The notes under the pieces: generated by a model
Databases searched by the model: none
What the model was told of the DNA's origin: nothing
The model's input: only the letters and a program-made list of their open reading frames with translations
Part shown: piece by piece, positions 13,526 through 14,014 of the stretch
How positions within the stretch are numbered: the first letter of the stretch is position 1
How the letters are laid out: each line of letters opens with the position of its first letter
Translations under genes and position numbers: made by a program
Assembly: GCA_035942035.1 (NCBI GenBank)
Contig: DASZDK010000104.1
Coordinates: 1 to 14,014 of the forward strand
DNA: 14,014 bases
Reading direction: 5' to 3'
From: JAHWJR01 sp035942035
GTDB lineage: Bacteria; Actinomycetota; Acidimicrobiia; Acidimicrobiales; CADCSY01

Positions 13526-13933
13526 ATGCCGAGCTACCCCTTCCTCAGCGACGAGTGGATCGAAGCAGCCCGCGGAATCCGTGAACAGCACCGCGACCAG
13601 CCCCAGCCGGCGGTTGAGCCCATCCGGATGAACCAGGTGGTCACCGACGTGCCCTTCGGCGGCGGGGTGCTCAAGTCCCACGTCGACACCACGTCGGGGA
13701 CCACGGACATGGAGCTCGGCCACCTCGACGAGCCCGACGTCACCCTCACCCTCGACTACGCCACCGCCCGGGACATCTTCGTGAACCAGGACCGGGACGC
13801 CGCCATGCAGGCGTTCATGGCCGGCAAGATCAAGGTCCAAGGCGACATGGCCAAGCTCCTCGCCATGCTCCAGACCCCCTCGGCCCCCCTCGCCGACGAG
13901 GTCGCCAAGCAGATCCAGAGCATCACTGAATGA
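13526..13933 (+). CDS. SCP2 sterol-binding domain protein
   Basis: 135 residues, one SCP2-type lipid-binding domain covering most of the chain. The diagnostic part is DVTLTLDYATARDIFVNQD followed by AAMQAFMAGKIKVQGDMAKLLAM: a strand, the amphipathic helix, then the GKIKVxGD turn and the last helix that caps a hydrophobic tunnel. In bacteria such stand-alone proteins are thought to bind fatty acyl-CoA, sterols or similar lipids; the actual ligand is unknown. No signal peptide. The N-terminal 35 residues (polar, EQHRDQPQPAVEP) precede the domain. It is divergent from the esterase, whose product might also act on lipids, but a functional link is speculation. Confidence 0.88.
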   Translation: MPSYPFLSDEWIEAARGIREQHRDQPQPAVEPIRMNQVVTDVPFGGGVLKSHVDTTSGTTDMELGHLDEPDVTLTLDYATARDIFVNQDRDAAMQAFMAGKIKVQGDMAKLLAMLQTPSAPLADEVAKQIQSITE

Positions 13934-14014
13934 TTTCGCCGGCCCGTCCGGCCGCCGGCGGAGGCGGCTTGACCGGGCGGAGACTCATCGTCTCAGCCTC
14001 ACGAAGAACGGTGG
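13923..14014 (-). other. right-edge segment, possible 3' end of a minus-strand gene
   Basis: Two minus-strand frames entering from the right edge end here. One stops at 13985 after reading PPFFVRLRR; another stops at 13923 after 29 codons (reading REAETMSLRPVKPPPPAAG in part), overlapping the SCP2 gene end by 11 nt. Either could be a gene end; too little is present to choose. GC-rich inverted repeats CGCCGG/CCGGCG (13937-13960) and GAGAC/GTCTC (13980-13994) could form hairpins after the SCP2 gene, with no T-run. Confidence 0.25.

Overview
The window is high-GC DNA with almost every third codon position G or C. Gene content (gatCAB amidotransferase, SCP2 protein, DUF2905 protein, ABC-2 exporters) and several start codons placed about 6 nt behind an (T/C)AnnnT hexamer, with no ribosome-binding site needed, suggest an actinobacterium. 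Acidimicrobiia or a close relative is my guess; this is inference from style, not from a marker gene.

Layout, left to right. (1) Positions 1-906, minus: the N-terminal 302 residues of a secreted right-handed beta-helix protein; its C-terminus lies outside the window. (2) 907-1144: a regulatory and repeat region with a 40-bp direct repeat (about 84-bp period) and a perfect 9-bp-arm palindrome just before the next gene. (3) 1145-4582, plus: four tightly coupled genes, ATPase-permease-ATPase-permease, forming one or two ABC-2 type exporters of unknown substrate. (4) 4724-5710, plus: a short-chain dehydrogenase, followed at 5720 by a DUF2905 membrane protein. (5) 5895-6290, minus: a two-helix membrane protein, convergent with and overlapping the DUF2905 gene and divergent from a MATE efflux protein (about 6349-7680) that has no canonical start codon where one is expected. 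(6) 7681-7974: an intergenic stretch holding a 28-bp exact copy of part of gatB. (7) 7975-9396, plus: a purple-acid-phosphatase-like metallophosphoesterase, convergent with the next block. (8) 13472-9419, minus: alpha/beta hydrolase, gatC, gatA, gatB in one probable operon. (9) 13526-13933, plus: SCP2 sterol-carrier protein, divergent from the hydrolase.

How they work together: GatCAB converts misacylated Glu-tRNA(Gln) and/or Asp-tRNA(Asn) to the correct amide form and is housekeeping. The ABC quartet and the MATE protein are export systems. The rest look like independent cell-envelope or metabolic genes. I see no phage, transposase, CRISPR or rRNA/tRNA gene. I do not see a convincing new multi-gene system. 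The most unusual points are the apparent ATC start of the MATE gene, the 28-bp gatB duplicate beside the phosphatase, the palindrome-bearing repeat before the ABC operon, and the recurrent leaderless-start signature.
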